Shown here piece after piece: positions 1-8,199 of a stretch of DNA of 64,000 bases (position 1 is its first letter; the number at the start of each line of letters is the position of its first letter). The stretch is taken from contig NZ_JAERRL010000011.1 in the NCBI RefSeq assembly GCF_016741785.1, positions 62,001 through 126,000 of the forward strand, read 5' to 3'. The notes below the pieces were generated by a model. The model saw only the letters and a list, made by a program, of their open reading frames with translations. It was not told the origin of the DNA and did no database searches. A program made the position numbers and the translations under genes. This DNA comes from Streptomyces sp. 7-21 (GTDB lineage Bacteria; Actinomycetota; Actinomycetes; Streptomycetales; Streptomycetaceae).

Positions 1-2
1 AC

Positions 3-869
3 GGCTACCGGCGGCAGAAGCGCGCCAGCCGGCCCGCCCCCCTCCTCGAGCTGCTGTTCCACGAGGTCCGCGGCGAGTACGGCGTGGAGATATTCAACGG
101 CGTGCAGCAGGTGGCGCGCGAGCACCACCTGGGCGTGGTCCTCTCCGAGCTTCAGGGCTGCCACACCCCCGGCCGCGGCTGGGTCGAGGACGTGCTCGCC
201 CGCCGCCCGACCGGCGTCATCGCCGTCTTCTCCGGGCTCACCGGCGACCAGAGCCGCCGGCTGCGCGTCCGCGGCATCCCGCTCGTCCTGCTGGATCCCA
301 CGGGGGACTCCGGCCACGAGCCGCCCTCCGTCGCCGCCAGCAACTGGAACGGCGGCCTGGCCGCGACCCGCCACCTGCTCCAGCTCGGCCACCGGCGCAT
401 CGCCATCATCACCGGCCCCGAGGACGCGCTGGCCAGCCGCGCCCGCCTGGACGGCTACCGCGCGGCGATGGACATGGCCGGCGTGCCCGTGGCGCCGGAA
501 CTCATCCGCGTCGGCCGCTTCGAGATCGAGGACGGCCTGACGCACACCCGCGCCCTGCTGCGCCTGCCCGAGCCGCCGACCGCGGTCTTCGCCTGCAACG
601 ACGGCACCGCGTACGGCGTCTACCAGGCGGCCGCCGAGGCGGGGCTGCGCATCCCCGGGGACCTGAGCGTCGTCGGCTTCGACGACATGCCGCCGGCCTC
701 GTGGATCGTGCCGCCGCTGACCACCGTCCACCAGCCGCTGCGGGAGATGGGCACCACCGCCGCGACCATGGCGGTCACCCTGGCCAGGGGCGAGACGCCG
801 CCGCTGGAACACGTCGAACTGGCCACCCGCCTGGTCACGCGCGCCAGCACCGCCCCGCCCCGGAGCTGA
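3..869 (+). CDS. LacI/GalR-family transcriptional regulator, 5' truncated by window edge
   Basis: The reading frame is open from the first bases of the window (GYRRQKRASRP...) to the stop at 869, so the start and the N-terminal LacI helix-turn-helix lie outside. The visible 288 residues are the periplasmic-binding-protein-like effector domain: a first lobe, the hinge stretch HLLQLGHRRIAIITGP that is diagnostic of the family, AVFACNDGTAYGVYQAA, and the C-terminal DLSVVGFDDMPPASWIVPPLTTVHQP. Members usually repress sugar-use genes and release DNA on binding a sugar. No sugar operon is visible on this side, so the target is unknown. An internal GTG at 84 is in frame but cuts through the domain and is not the real start. 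Confidence 0.93.
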   Translation, partial: GYRRQKRASRPAPLLELLFHEVRGEYGVEIFNGVQQVAREHHLGVVLSELQGCHTPGRGWVEDVLARRPTGVIAVFSGLTGDQSRRLRVRGIPLVLLDPTGDSGHEPPSVAASNWNGGLAATRHLLQLGHRRIAIITGPEDALASRARLDGYRAAMDMAGVPVAPELIRVGRFEIEDGLTHTRALLRLPEPPTAVFACNDGTAYGVYQAAAEAGLRIPGDLSVVGFDDMPPASWIVPPLTTVHQPLREMGTTAATMAVTLARGETPPLEHVELATRLVTRASTAPPRS

Positions 870-949
870 CCGGCGCGGGGGCCGCCGGGCCTCACCCGAT
901 CGGCCCGCCCGCGCACGCGGCGCCTGCCGGCAGGGCCGATCCTGGCCAG

Positions 950-2008
950 GTGACGCCCTTCCCCGCCCCGTACCCCACGCTGCTGAGCGACGACCCCGTG
1001 CTGCAGACGGCGCTCGAGGCCGCCGTGGCCGAGGCGCTGACGCGGTTTCCCGGCCTGGCCCGCCCCTGGCGGGCAGCGATGTCCTTCGTGGCGGTCGACG
1101 AAACGCCTGGCGGGCCGGAGTTCCGGCACGCCGGGCTGCGGTACGGCGACAGCTGCTACACCGGCAGCCTGGCCAAGGCCGGCGCGATGTACGCGGCGTA
1201 CGAACTGCTGCGCAGCGTCAACACGGTGGCCGCCAGCACGAGGACGCCGCAGGAGCTGTTCACGCGGCTGCGGCACGACTTCGACGGCCTGATCGACGCG
1301 TCGGTGCCCGCCATCGCCCACACGCCGGGACTCTCCCGGGCACAGCGGCTGCCGGACTACCAGCGGATCTTCCGCCCGTTCCCCCTCCCCGGCGGGCAGG
1401 TGTGCGCGTTCCGTCCCGACTTCCAGGACCACCTGAACCGGATGATCGTCCAGGGGAAGAACGAGGACGCGGCCGCGGTCATCCAGGCGCTGGGCTACAG
1501 CTGGATCAACGGCGCGCTGAAGGCAGGCGGCTTCTTCTTCCCGCCGGCCGGCACGGGCATCTGGCTGGCCGGGACCTTCACGGGCGCGCTGCCCGCCGTG
1601 CGCATCGACAGCGTGAACGACGGCCCGGTGGCGCAGGCCTCGACCTGCTTCGACATGGCGAACCTCTGCGCGCACATCCTCCGCCGCAGCCTGGTGGACC
1701 CCGGCAGCTCCAACGTCATGCACGCGCTGCTGTCCACGTCCGCGTTCGTCGGTGACGTCCCCTCGTGCCTCGACTACTCCCGGCGGCACCTGCCGCCCCG
1801 GAACTTCGGGGTGACGGCCTCCAAGATCGGCTCCGGCCAGCTGAAGACCGGGGTGTGGGTCGACTCCGAGGCGGCCGTGATCGAGACCTCCGACCCGACG
1901 CGGCGCTGGCTGGTCGTGTTCCAGGACAGCCTGACCGACGACACCTCGCTGTCCGCGCTCGGATTCGCCGTGGAGCGCACGATCGAACTCGCCAGCGGCG
2001 GCCCGTGA
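950..2008 (+). CDS. Putative serine hydrolase of the beta-lactamase/penicillin-binding fold
   Basis: A 352-residue protein from a GTG start at 950, chosen because the frame upstream overlaps the LacI gene antisense to sense and lacks family-like sequence. Near residue 65 it has TGSLAKAGAM, an SxxK motif of the class A beta-lactamase/DD-peptidase superfamily; further on come YSWIN (possible YxN) and GSGQLKTGVW, a KTG-like triad motif near the C-terminus. This supports a serine acyl-enzyme hydrolase, but there is no signal peptide, so it may be cytoplasmic. It follows the LacI-type gene by about 80 bases and could be cotranscribed. Function and substrate are inferred from motifs only; it could be catalytically divergent. 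Confidence 0.7.
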   Translation: MTPFPAPYPTLLSDDPVLQTALEAAVAEALTRFPGLARPWRAAMSFVAVDETPGGPEFRHAGLRYGDSCYTGSLAKAGAMYAAYELLRSVNTVAASTRTPQELFTRLRHDFDGLIDASVPAIAHTPGLSRAQRLPDYQRIFRPFPLPGGQVCAFRPDFQDHLNRMIVQGKNEDAAAVIQALGYSWINGALKAGGFFFPPAGTGIWLAGTFTGALPAVRIDSVNDGPVAQASTCFDMANLCAHILRRSLVDPGSSNVMHALLSTSAFVGDVPSCLDYSRRHLPPRNFGVTASKIGSGQLKTGVWVDSEAAVIETSDPTRRWLVVFQDSLTDDTSLSALGFAVERTIELASGGP

Positions 2009-2083
2009 CGCCGCCACACCGGGCCGCTCGGGCGGCGGCGTCACGAGCCTGCTTCCGGCCCCCTGGCCAGAAAGCGGGCGGGC

Positions 2084-3013
2084 CTACTCCAGCACCGACT
2101 CCCACACCGTGGTGGGCGCGGCCGCGTCAGAGGGCAGCCGGTCCCGGGCGGCCGTGTCCCCGTACAGGCTCCACCGCATCCAGTCCACGTAGGTGGCGAC
2201 GGTCTGGGTGTGGTTGACGCCGCTCCAGATGTACTCGTCGTGGCCGGTGCCGAGGTGCGTCAGGAATGCCTTGGGCGCCGGCAGCTCCTCGTACGCCTGG
2301 CGGGCGGAGGAGTACTGGCAGATGGGGTCCTGGTCGCCGTGGACGAACAGGACGTTGGCCGAGACGTTCGATGCCGGGTTGCCCATGTCGACGCAGGCGA
2401 ACGGCACGGCCGCCGCGATGCGGTCGTCGGGCCACGCGGTCAGCAGGCCGTGCGTGGTCATGCCGCCCAGCGAGTGGCCGGCCACGCCGACGCCGGCGGC
2501 GGTGTCGATGTGCCCGGCGAACGGGTCGCCCCCGGCGTCGTTCAGCGCCAGGGTCTGGGTGAGGACCTCCGAGACGTCCATGGACTGGTTGCCGTTGTAG
2601 ACGTCCTGGATGTTGCCCTCGGTGCCGGTGGAGGTGGTGGGGAACACCGGCGCGGGAACGATGAAGCCGGCCTCGGCCAGCGGACGGATCAGCGGGGCGT
2701 AGCTCTCCGGGTTGCCGCCGAGGCCGTGGCTGAACTCGACGACGGGGAAGACACCGTCGGCGATGGGCGCGTCGGCGACGGGCTCGCCGCCGGGGAACCC
2801 GGTGGCGGCGGGGTAGAAGATGCGGGTGGTCAGCTGCCGGCTGCCCCGGCTCCACTGGAACTCGCGCACCCCGATGGCGAACTGCTGGGACGGGGCCTGG
2901 CGCGGCGTCGCGATCCGGCGGCCGGACGGCTGGGCGGCAGCGGCCGTTCCGGTGACCGCGGCCGCGCTCAGGCCGAGCACGGAGCCCAGCACGGCACGTC
3001 GGCGTATCGACAT
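2084..3013 (-). CDS. Tat-exported alpha/beta hydrolase (PAF-acetylhydrolase/dienelactone-hydrolase-like esterase)
   Basis: 309 residues. The N-terminus MSIRRRAVLGSVLGLSAAA is a twin-arginine signal with an Ala-rich cleavage region, so the enzyme is probably secreted folded. The body has an oxyanion HG region (SHGLGGNPESY), the nucleophile elbow GVAGHSLGG near residue 150, the acid-bearing FVHGDQDPICQ and a late catalytic His in GTGHDEY. The architecture matches bacterial PAF-AH-like/PET-hydrolase-like esterases; the substrate is not predictable. A GAGGAGA Shine-Dalgarno sits just upstream of the ATG. The gene stands alone, convergent with the preceding serine hydrolase. Confidence 0.88.
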   Translation of the reverse strand: MSIRRRAVLGSVLGLSAAAVTGTAAAAQPSGRRIATPRQAPSQQFAIGVREFQWSRGSRQLTTRIFYPAATGFPGGEPVADAPIADGVFPVVEFSHGLGGNPESYAPLIRPLAEAGFIVPAPVFPTTSTGTEGNIQDVYNGNQSMDVSEVLTQTLALNDAGGDPFAGHIDTAAGVGVAGHSLGGMTTHGLLTAWPDDRIAAAVPFACVDMGNPASNVSANVLFVHGDQDPICQYSSARQAYEELPAPKAFLTHLGTGHDEYIWSGVNHTQTVATYVDWMRWSLYGDTAARDRLPSDAAAPTTVWESVLE

Positions 3014-4203
3014 GGATCTCTCCTCGCGGGTGTGTGGGGGTAGTCCGGCGGACCGCCGGGCACGCGGCGCGCCGGAAGCCGTGTCCCGGCAGGCAGCGCT
3101 GGGTGGTCGGTCCGCCGTGCGGGAAGGTGGTGCCAGGTGCCTGCCGCGCGAACGCGCCGGGCAGCGCGGGGAGTTCGGTATGACGAACGCTGCCCGGGAT
3201 ATCAGGCGTCTCGGATCCTAGGCGGCCCACACGCAGCGTCAATACCTCGCGCCCGCTTGTTTTCGCCAGTTTCTCCGATAACAAGCGCGCCGCGCTGATC
3301 GCCGCGTCCCCGGGGGAAGAACCCGCGCGGGCCGGTGCCCATCCCTCTTTCCTGCCCGCCCCGCGGGCCCGTTCATCGGCTCCGCCGCTGCGCGCGGCAA
3401 CCGGCTCGGCAGCGCCCCCGGCTCGCGGGCACCACGCCGCCCGCGGCTCCCGATATCGGGCCAGCGCACGGTGACGCGGGAGAGGCGGAAAGCGCCCGGC
3501 CGGGCCGGCGGCGTGCGCGGGACCGCGCTGCGGAATGGCTGGCGCCGCTTCTCCGCGGGCAGCGCAAGGGGTGCGCTGATCCGGAGTTCCGGGTACCCAT
3601 ACCCGGACTGTTCTGTGTCACGATCACGAACGGCGCATTTCTAGCGGGGGATTTTCCGTTCAGGAATGAGGTCTGTCAGTGGCGGGCCGCAGCAGTGACC
3701 GTGTGCTCGGCGGAATTGATCCCGAATCGCTGGCTGGCCAGGTTCCGGTGTGACGTCCTCGATGGCGTCGTTCTCGGCCGCAAGCATGACGGGACGCTGG
3801 AAACCGGGCCGCGGCCGGGATTCCGCGGCCCGCAGCCGACGCACATTCTCAGCCGCAGGGCAAGAGCCCGATGAGGAAAATCCCGGCTGCATACCGACGT
3901 CAGCGCACCGGCCGCGCCCAGGGCGCCGAACTCGCACGCCGGCGGGCGCTCGGTGCACGCGGCATCAGGCAGGCCGGCGACGAGCCGTGGCACGTCCTGG
4001 CCGTCCCCGAAGGCAACGGGTTCTCCCTGCTGAAGGGCCGGCTCAGCCCGCTGTGCCCCCGCCGGCGCGGGCCTGTCACGCGAACGGCGGGGGGATGTGG
4101 AGGTACGAGAGACGGGGTACGGGGATGCAAAGTGCGCGGCACGGCGAGCGAACGCCGTCCGGCACCGATAGCGGCACCGAACGGCGTTTGCCCTCGCGTG
4201 GCC
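3014..4203. other. Long stretch with no convincing gene
   Basis: About 1.2 kb between the Tat hydrolase start and the lasso precursor stop. Open frames exist on both strands but none has a recognisable domain, a good ribosome site and consistent codon position bias together. Local GC falls around 3600-3720. Two inverted repeats are visible: CGCTTGTT/AACAAGCG (3254-3261 and 3280-3287) and CCGGGTA/TACCCGG (3589-3595 and 3600-3606). A short segment near 3970-4080 has coding-like third-position GC but no gene I can define. It may be regulatory DNA plus decayed sequence. Confidence 0.5.
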
Positions 4204-4356
4204 TCATGCGCAGGCGCCGCACCAATAAGCGCCGTTGCCCTCCGCGATACCGAGATTGTCGTCTCCCTGTGTCTCTGTCAAGAAGCTTCCCGCTGCCACG
4301 AGCACGGGAGGGGAATAAACCTCTCGCGTGTCTTCCGTATGACTCTCCTCGCTCAC
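4204..4356 (-). CDS. Lasso peptide precursor (leader plus 20-residue core), divergent from its biosynthetic operon
   Basis: A 50-residue gene too short for ordinary gene finders. The leader (residues 1-30) contains YSPPVL, a perfect YxxPxL recognition motif for the B1/RRE protein, followed by VAAGSFLTETQ, with the conserved Thr at position -2 before the core. The predicted core, residues 31-50, is GDDNLGIAEGNGAYWCGACA: Gly1 is the usual ring amine and Glu9 the acceptor, giving a nine-membered macrolactam. The tail is AYWCGACA with Cys16 and Cys19. Start: GTG at 4356, preceded by the near-perfect Shine-Dalgarno GGAGGTGA (8 bases from GGAGG); a GTG nine bases upstream would sit inside that site. 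It is on the opposite strand to C-B1-B2, sharing a 254-base divergent region. Product processing is inferred from the family; the motifs are seen directly. Confidence 0.9.
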   Translation of the reverse strand: MSEESHTEDTREVYSPPVLVAAGSFLTETQGDDNLGIAEGNGAYWCGACA

Positions 4357-4610
4357 CGCCGTCACCTCCCCTCATTCCGACGGGCGGATTCATGCAATCA
4401 CCTACCCCGAGCCTGCGGGGGAAACCGGCGCTTCGCTGCGTAAGGCGGCGCGCACGCACCGTTCGCGCCGCCTTACGCTGGCGGCAGCCGTTTGCCGGCT
4501 CACCGCGCCGGAAAGGCATCTTCCTGACACGGCCAGCACACAGCGGAGTTGACGGCATATCCGCCAGCGAAAACCCGGAATTCCCGCGCGGCACAGGAGG
4601 AGTTCACGTC
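4357..4610. promoter_or_regulatory. Divergent promoter region of the lasso locus
   Basis: This 254-base region separates the precursor gene (leftward) from the cyclase-B1-B2 operon (rightward) and must hold both promoters if both units are expressed independently. Its most striking feature is the 15-bp perfect inverted repeat listed separately. I could not place convincing -35/-10 pairs for either direction. Confidence 0.6.
4438..4478. repeat. Perfect 15-bp inverted repeat between divergent lasso units
   Basis: The arms are GCGTAAGGCGGCGCG (4438-4452) and its exact reverse complement (4464-4478), separated by 11 bases. It lies about 80 bases upstream of the precursor start and about 130 upstream of the cyclase start. 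It could be an operator for an unseen regulator or an RNA hairpin in a leader. No regulator gene is next to it except the TetR gene beyond B2. Confidence 0.8.
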
Positions 4611-6539
4611 ATGGCGCGGAACCGTTCCGCGGCGGCGGCCACGCCCTGCGGCGCCGACTGGTTCGTGATGCTGCCGGACCGCGCACCCGCCGCGCGCGTC
4701 GCGGCACGTCTGGCCCCCTACGCCTGCCACACACTGCCGCACGCCTCCGGCAGACCCTGGCTCGTGGGGTGCTGGCAGCCAGAGCGCATGACCACCGCGA
4801 GCCTGGGCACGGTACGGCTGGCTCTCGCCGGGACCCACCCGCTGACGCCCGCCGGCCTGCGGACCCGGGGCAAGGCCGTGCGCACCGCCGCGGACCTGCC
4901 CGCGCTCGCCGCCGGCCTCCCCGGCTCCTGCCACCTGCTGGCCTCCCTGGACGGCGACGCCTGCGGCCGGGGCACCGCAGCGGGGGACCGGCGGCTGTAC
5001 CGGAGCGACGCCGGCGGTGTCACCGTGGCGGCCGACCGCGCCCGCACGCTCGCCTGGCTCACCGGGGCACGCCCGGACCCCGCCCGGCTGGCCGCCCGCC
5101 TCGTGCCGCACCTGCCGTATCCGCTGGAGCACGCGTCGATGTGGCCCGGCGTGACCACCGTCCCGCCCGGTCACGCGCTGCGGCTGGCACGCGACGGCAC
5201 CGCTTCGGCCTGGCCGTGGTGGCACCCGCCGCCGTCCGACCTGCCGCTGAGCCAGGCCGCCCGGCTGCTGCGCCAGGCACTGCGGGGCGCGGTCGCGGCC
5301 CGGATCACGCCCGGCCAGACCTGGGGCGCTGACCTGTCCGGCGGCATGGACTCCACCTCGCTGTGCTTCCTGGCCGCCGAGGCCGGAGCCGAGCTCGTCG
5401 CCGTCACCCTCAACTGGGCGGCGGCCGCCAACGAGGACGCCGCCTATGCCCGCCTCGCCGCCCGCTCCCTGCCCGGCCTGACCCACCTGGTGCTCCCGTC
5501 CGCCGCCCTCCCCGGCCACCTCGACGGCATGCACGAGCGGGCCGAGCCGGACGACACACCCCACGTGCTGCTCCGCGACCGGGCGCAGCAGGCCGAACTG
5601 GCGCGCCGCATGCGGGAACACGGCGCCCAGCGGCGGCTGTCGGGACACGGCGGCGACCACGTGGTGACCGCACCGCCCGCCTACCTGCACCGCCTCGTGC
5701 GCCGCCACCCCCGCCAGGGACTGCGGCACCTGGCCGCCCACCGGGCGCGGCGGCGGTGGCCGCTGCTCCCCGTGCTGCGCGAGCTGGCCGACTCCCGCCC
5801 CCTCGGGCGCTGGCTGGCCGGCCAGGCCAGCCGCCTCGCCCCCGCCGGCCACCCCGGGGAGCGCCGCTGCGGCTGGAGCGCGCCGCTCACGCTGCCCCCG
5901 TGGGCCACCGACCGCGCCGCCGGCCTGCTGGCCGGCCTCCTGCGCGACGCCGCCGAGGCCCTCACCACCGGCACCGCCGCCGACGGCATGGCGCTGCCCG
6001 CGCCCCCGGCCCGGGACCGCGGCACCCACGCCTGGGTCCACAGCGCCCGGCTCGCCGGCACCGTCGCCAGCCAGATCGCCCGCGCCGCCGCGGCCTGCGG
6101 GCTGCCCGCCGACACCCCGTTCTGCGACGACACGGTCATCGCCGCCTGCCTGCGGGCCCGGCCCGAACAGACCGGCCACCCCGGCCACTACAAGCCGCTG
6201 CTTGCCGCCGCCATGCGGGGGATCGTCCCCGAGGCGGTGCTGACGCGGACCACCAAGGACCACTGCGGTGAGGAGTGGCACGCCGGGCTGGCCGCGCACC
6301 GCAGAAACCTGGCCGCCTGGGCCGGCGCCTCCCGGCTGGCCGAGGCGGGCCTGGCCGACCCCGGCCGGCTGCGCCGCGCCCTGCTGTCACCCGGCCTGCT
6401 CACCACGGGCGCCGCCGTGCTGGAGCACACCATCGGCGCCGAGGCGTGGCTGCGCGACCTGGAAGCCCACCCCCGTCCCGCCTACCTGAAGGAGCACACC
6501 AGTGCAGGTGCCACCCGCCCGCCTGCGGCTGCGCCGTGA
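4611..6539 (+). CDS. Lasso peptide macrolactam synthetase (C protein, asparagine-synthetase-B-like)
   Basis: 642 residues, homologous in layout to AsnB: an N-terminal Ntn-like region without the catalytic Cys2 of true glutaminases, then the ATP-PPase domain with the PP-loop SGGMDS at residues 243-248. In lasso pathways this enzyme adenylates the ring Asp/Glu side chain and closes the macrolactam with the core N-terminus. The ATG at 4611 is chosen because CACAGGAGGAG lies just upstream; the frame is open further but that part has no homology. It begins the C-B1-B2 operon, and B1 overlaps its end by 38 bases. The neighbours, with the YxxPxL precursor opposite, make the lasso assignment much stronger than plain asparagine synthetase. 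Confidence 0.93.
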   Translation: MARNRSAAAATPCGADWFVMLPDRAPAARVAARLAPYACHTLPHASGRPWLVGCWQPERMTTASLGTVRLALAGTHPLTPAGLRTRGKAVRTAADLPALAAGLPGSCHLLASLDGDACGRGTAAGDRRLYRSDAGGVTVAADRARTLAWLTGARPDPARLAARLVPHLPYPLEHASMWPGVTTVPPGHALRLARDGTASAWPWWHPPPSDLPLSQAARLLRQALRGAVAARITPGQTWGADLSGGMDSTSLCFLAAEAGAELVAVTLNWAAAANEDAAYARLAARSLPGLTHLVLPSAALPGHLDGMHERAEPDDTPHVLLRDRAQQAELARRMREHGAQRRLSGHGGDHVVTAPPAYLHRLVRRHPRQGLRHLAAHRARRRWPLLPVLRELADSRPLGRWLAGQASRLAPAGHPGERRCGWSAPLTLPPWATDRAAGLLAGLLRDAAEALTTGTAADGMALPAPPARDRGTHAWVHSARLAGTVASQIARAAAACGLPADTPFCDDTVIAACLRARPEQTGHPGHYKPLLAAAMRGIVPEAVLTRTTKDHCGEEWHAGLAAHRRNLAAWAGASRLAEAGLADPGRLRRALLSPGLLTTGAAVLEHTIGAEAWLRDLEAHPRPAYLKEHTSAGATRPPAAAP

Positions 6540-6786
6540 CGTCACCGCCTGCGACACCGCGGACGGCATGGTGCTGCTCGATGAACACACGGGCCGCTAC
6601 TGGCAGTTGAACGATACCGGCGCCTGCGTGCTGCGCGCCCTGCTGCACGGCACGGCCCCCGGGGACATCGCCGCCGGCCTGGCGGCCACGCACGACGTCC
6701 GGCAGGAGCGGGCCGCCGCCGACATCGACGCGCTCGTGGCCCAGCTGGCGGCCGCACGGCTGACCGAGGGAACGCCGGCGACATGA
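6502..6786 (+). CDS. Lasso peptide RiPP recognition element protein (B1, PqqD-like)
   Basis: 94 residues of the PqqD/RRE type: an N-terminal beta region (RLRLRRDVTACDTADGMVLL), then DEHTGRYWQLNDTGACVLRALL and helices ending in DIDALVAQL. Such proteins bind the precursor leader through its YxxPxL motif and deliver it to the B2 protease. The GTG start at 6502 has AAGGAG seven bases upstream, inside the cyclase gene, so the two reading frames overlap by 38 bases. The stop overlaps the B2 start (ATGA), implying translational coupling. Confidence 0.92.
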   Translation: MQVPPARLRLRRDVTACDTADGMVLLDEHTGRYWQLNDTGACVLRALLHGTAPGDIAAGLAATHDVRQERAAADIDALVAQLAAARLTEGTPAT

Positions 6787-7196
6787 GCCAGGTTCTCGAC
6801 ACCTCAGGCCAGCGCCCCGGCCCGCTGACCCGGGCCGCCGTCCGCGCCGTGGTCCTCGCCGCGCGTCTCGTCGCGAGGCTGCCGCCCCGCCGGATCCGCG
6901 CCGTGCTGCGCGCGGTCCGCCGCGGCGCCCGGGCGGCCACCCATGCCGAGGCGCTGAGAGCCCGGCGCGACGTGACGGCCACCAGCACGCGGTGCGCGGG
7001 CCGGTACTGCCTGGAGCGTTCGCTGGCCGCGGCGCTGCTGTGCCGGCTGCGGGGGACGTGGCCGACGTGGTGCACCGGCGTGCGCACCCCGCCGTTCTCC
7101 GCCCACGCCTGGATCGAGGCCGAGGGCTCCCCGGTCGGCGAGCCCCGCGGCATCGCCCGCTTCACCCCGCTCATCCGCGTCCCGCCCCGGTGGTAG
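6783..7196 (+). CDS. Lasso peptide leader protease (B2, transglutaminase-like Cys protease)
   Basis: 137 residues matching lasso B2 proteins. Cys76 in RYCLERS and His108 in SAHAWIEAEG are the expected catalytic residues of the transglutaminase-like fold. B2 cleaves the leader from the core in an ATP-linked complex with the cyclase. Length and motif spacing fit stand-alone actinobacterial B2 proteins (split B1/B2 type). It is the last gene of the operon; no ABC exporter or isopeptidase follows, which is unusual for a complete lasso cluster. Confidence 0.93.
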   Translation: MSQVLDTSGQRPGPLTRAAVRAVVLAARLVARLPPRRIRAVLRAVRRGARAATHAEALRARRDVTATSTRCAGRYCLERSLAAALLCRLRGTWPTWCTGVRTPPFSAHAWIEAEGSPVGEPRGIARFTPLIRVPPRW

Positions 7197-7331
7197 CGCC
7201 GCCGGCCGCGTGCGCGCCACCGGTCACGTGACCGGCCCCCGCCTCCACGTCGGGAAGCGGCCCGCCGGCGGCGGGTTCGGCCAGGACCGCGATCCGACGT
7301 TCTTACCGTCCAGTTGCCCGCCAGCCGGGCG

Positions 7332-8174
7332 TCACTCCCGCAGCGTCCGGCGCAGCCAGGAGAGGCGTTCCTCATCCCACGCCACCGCCGGGTCCGGTTC
7401 GAGAAAGGACAGCGCGGTGGCGGCGATGCCGAGAGCGGGCTGTGACCATTCGGCGTCATCCGCCGTGCCGAAGGCGCCGTGCTGGACCCGCCTGCCGGCG
7501 AGTTCGGGCCGGGCGGGCGCGGTGAGGACGAAACCGCGCATGGTGGCGCTCAGCTGTGTCGCCAGTTCTTCGAAGGTGAGGCCGAGATCCGGCCGCAGCC
7601 GCAGGCCGAAGAGTTCAGCCAGGCGCCGGTAGGAGCCGGCGATCCGGTCGGTCAGGTCACGCTCGGCGGCGGCGAGCCCGTCCGCGACCTCGCGCCGCAC
7701 GTCGCCGTCGGCAAGACTGAGAAAGGTGGCGTGCAGCGCGATGTAGGTACGCCACTGTCTGGAGGCGCGCATCGCCTCGAAGTCCCGCAGTGCACCGAGC
7801 CGCAGCAGCTCAACGAGCAGCTCGTGGCGTCCCTGGGCGGTGGCGAACTGGCCGATCCGCTCCAGGGCGAGGGACCGGATGGCGTCCTCACCGACCTGCC
7901 CGTCGGCGCCGACCGCGGCGGGCGCGCTCCGGGCCAGCCGGACGAGGAGGTCGCTGAAGAACAGGTCCTTGTACGGCCAGCGCCGGTACACGGCGGCGCG
8001 CGCCACGCCCGCCTCGCGGATGATGTCCTCGAAGCTGAGGTGCTCCAGGCTCACCGTGAGCCCGGTGCGTTCGACCCTCGACGCCGCCGCGTCGAGCATG
8101 CGCTGTGCCGTCTCGGCGTCGGAGAGACGGCGGCGTCTGCGGGTCACCCGTCCCTCGGGTTGCTCTTCGGTCAT
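7332..8174 (-). CDS. TetR/AcrR-family transcriptional regulator
   Basis: 280 residues. The N-terminal HTH reads SFEDIIREAGVARAAVYRRWPYKDLFFSDLL, the canonical TetR recognition helix; the rest is an all-helical ligand domain. Start: ATG at 8174 with AAGGAT upstream, preferred over a GTG 33 bases earlier that would lie in the operator-like repeat. It is divergent from a small membrane protein, the standard arrangement for local repression. A link to the adjacent lasso operon (convergent, 135 bases away) is possible but unproven. Confidence 0.9.
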   Translation of the reverse strand: MTEEQPEGRVTRRRRRLSDAETAQRMLDAAASRVERTGLTVSLEHLSFEDIIREAGVARAAVYRRWPYKDLFFSDLLVRLARSAPAAVGADGQVGEDAIRSLALERIGQFATAQGRHELLVELLRLGALRDFEAMRASRQWRTYIALHATFLSLADGDVRREVADGLAAAERDLTDRIAGSYRRLAELFGLRLRPDLGLTFEELATQLSATMRGFVLTAPARPELAGRRVQHGAFGTADDAEWSQPALGIAATALSFLEPDPAVAWDEERLSWLRRTLRE

Positions 8175-8199
8175 GCTGGCTCGTATCCTTCCATCCGTA

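Noticed and set aside
620..2044. Long minus-strand frame over the LacI and hydrolase genes
   Set aside because: Antisense shadow with no family similarity.
3566..3640. Minus-strand YGYPEL, another match to YxxPxL
   Set aside because: No start codon between the upstream stop (3641-3643) and the motif, and no Gly-to-Asp/Glu core of the right spacing follows.
4219..4233. WCGAC read as a thioredoxin active site
   Set aside because: It lies in a 20-residue core peptide, not in a thioredoxin fold.
4235..4320. Plus-strand TTG frame containing IPRL as an alternative lasso precursor
   Set aside because: No Tyr in the motif, no ribosome site and no plausible core; it is antisense to the better candidate.
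3871..4443. Plus-strand open frame of 190 codons upstream of the lasso cyclase
   Set aside because: No domain, rich in Arg and Cys, and antisense to the well-supported precursor gene. Only a short piece has coding-like bias.
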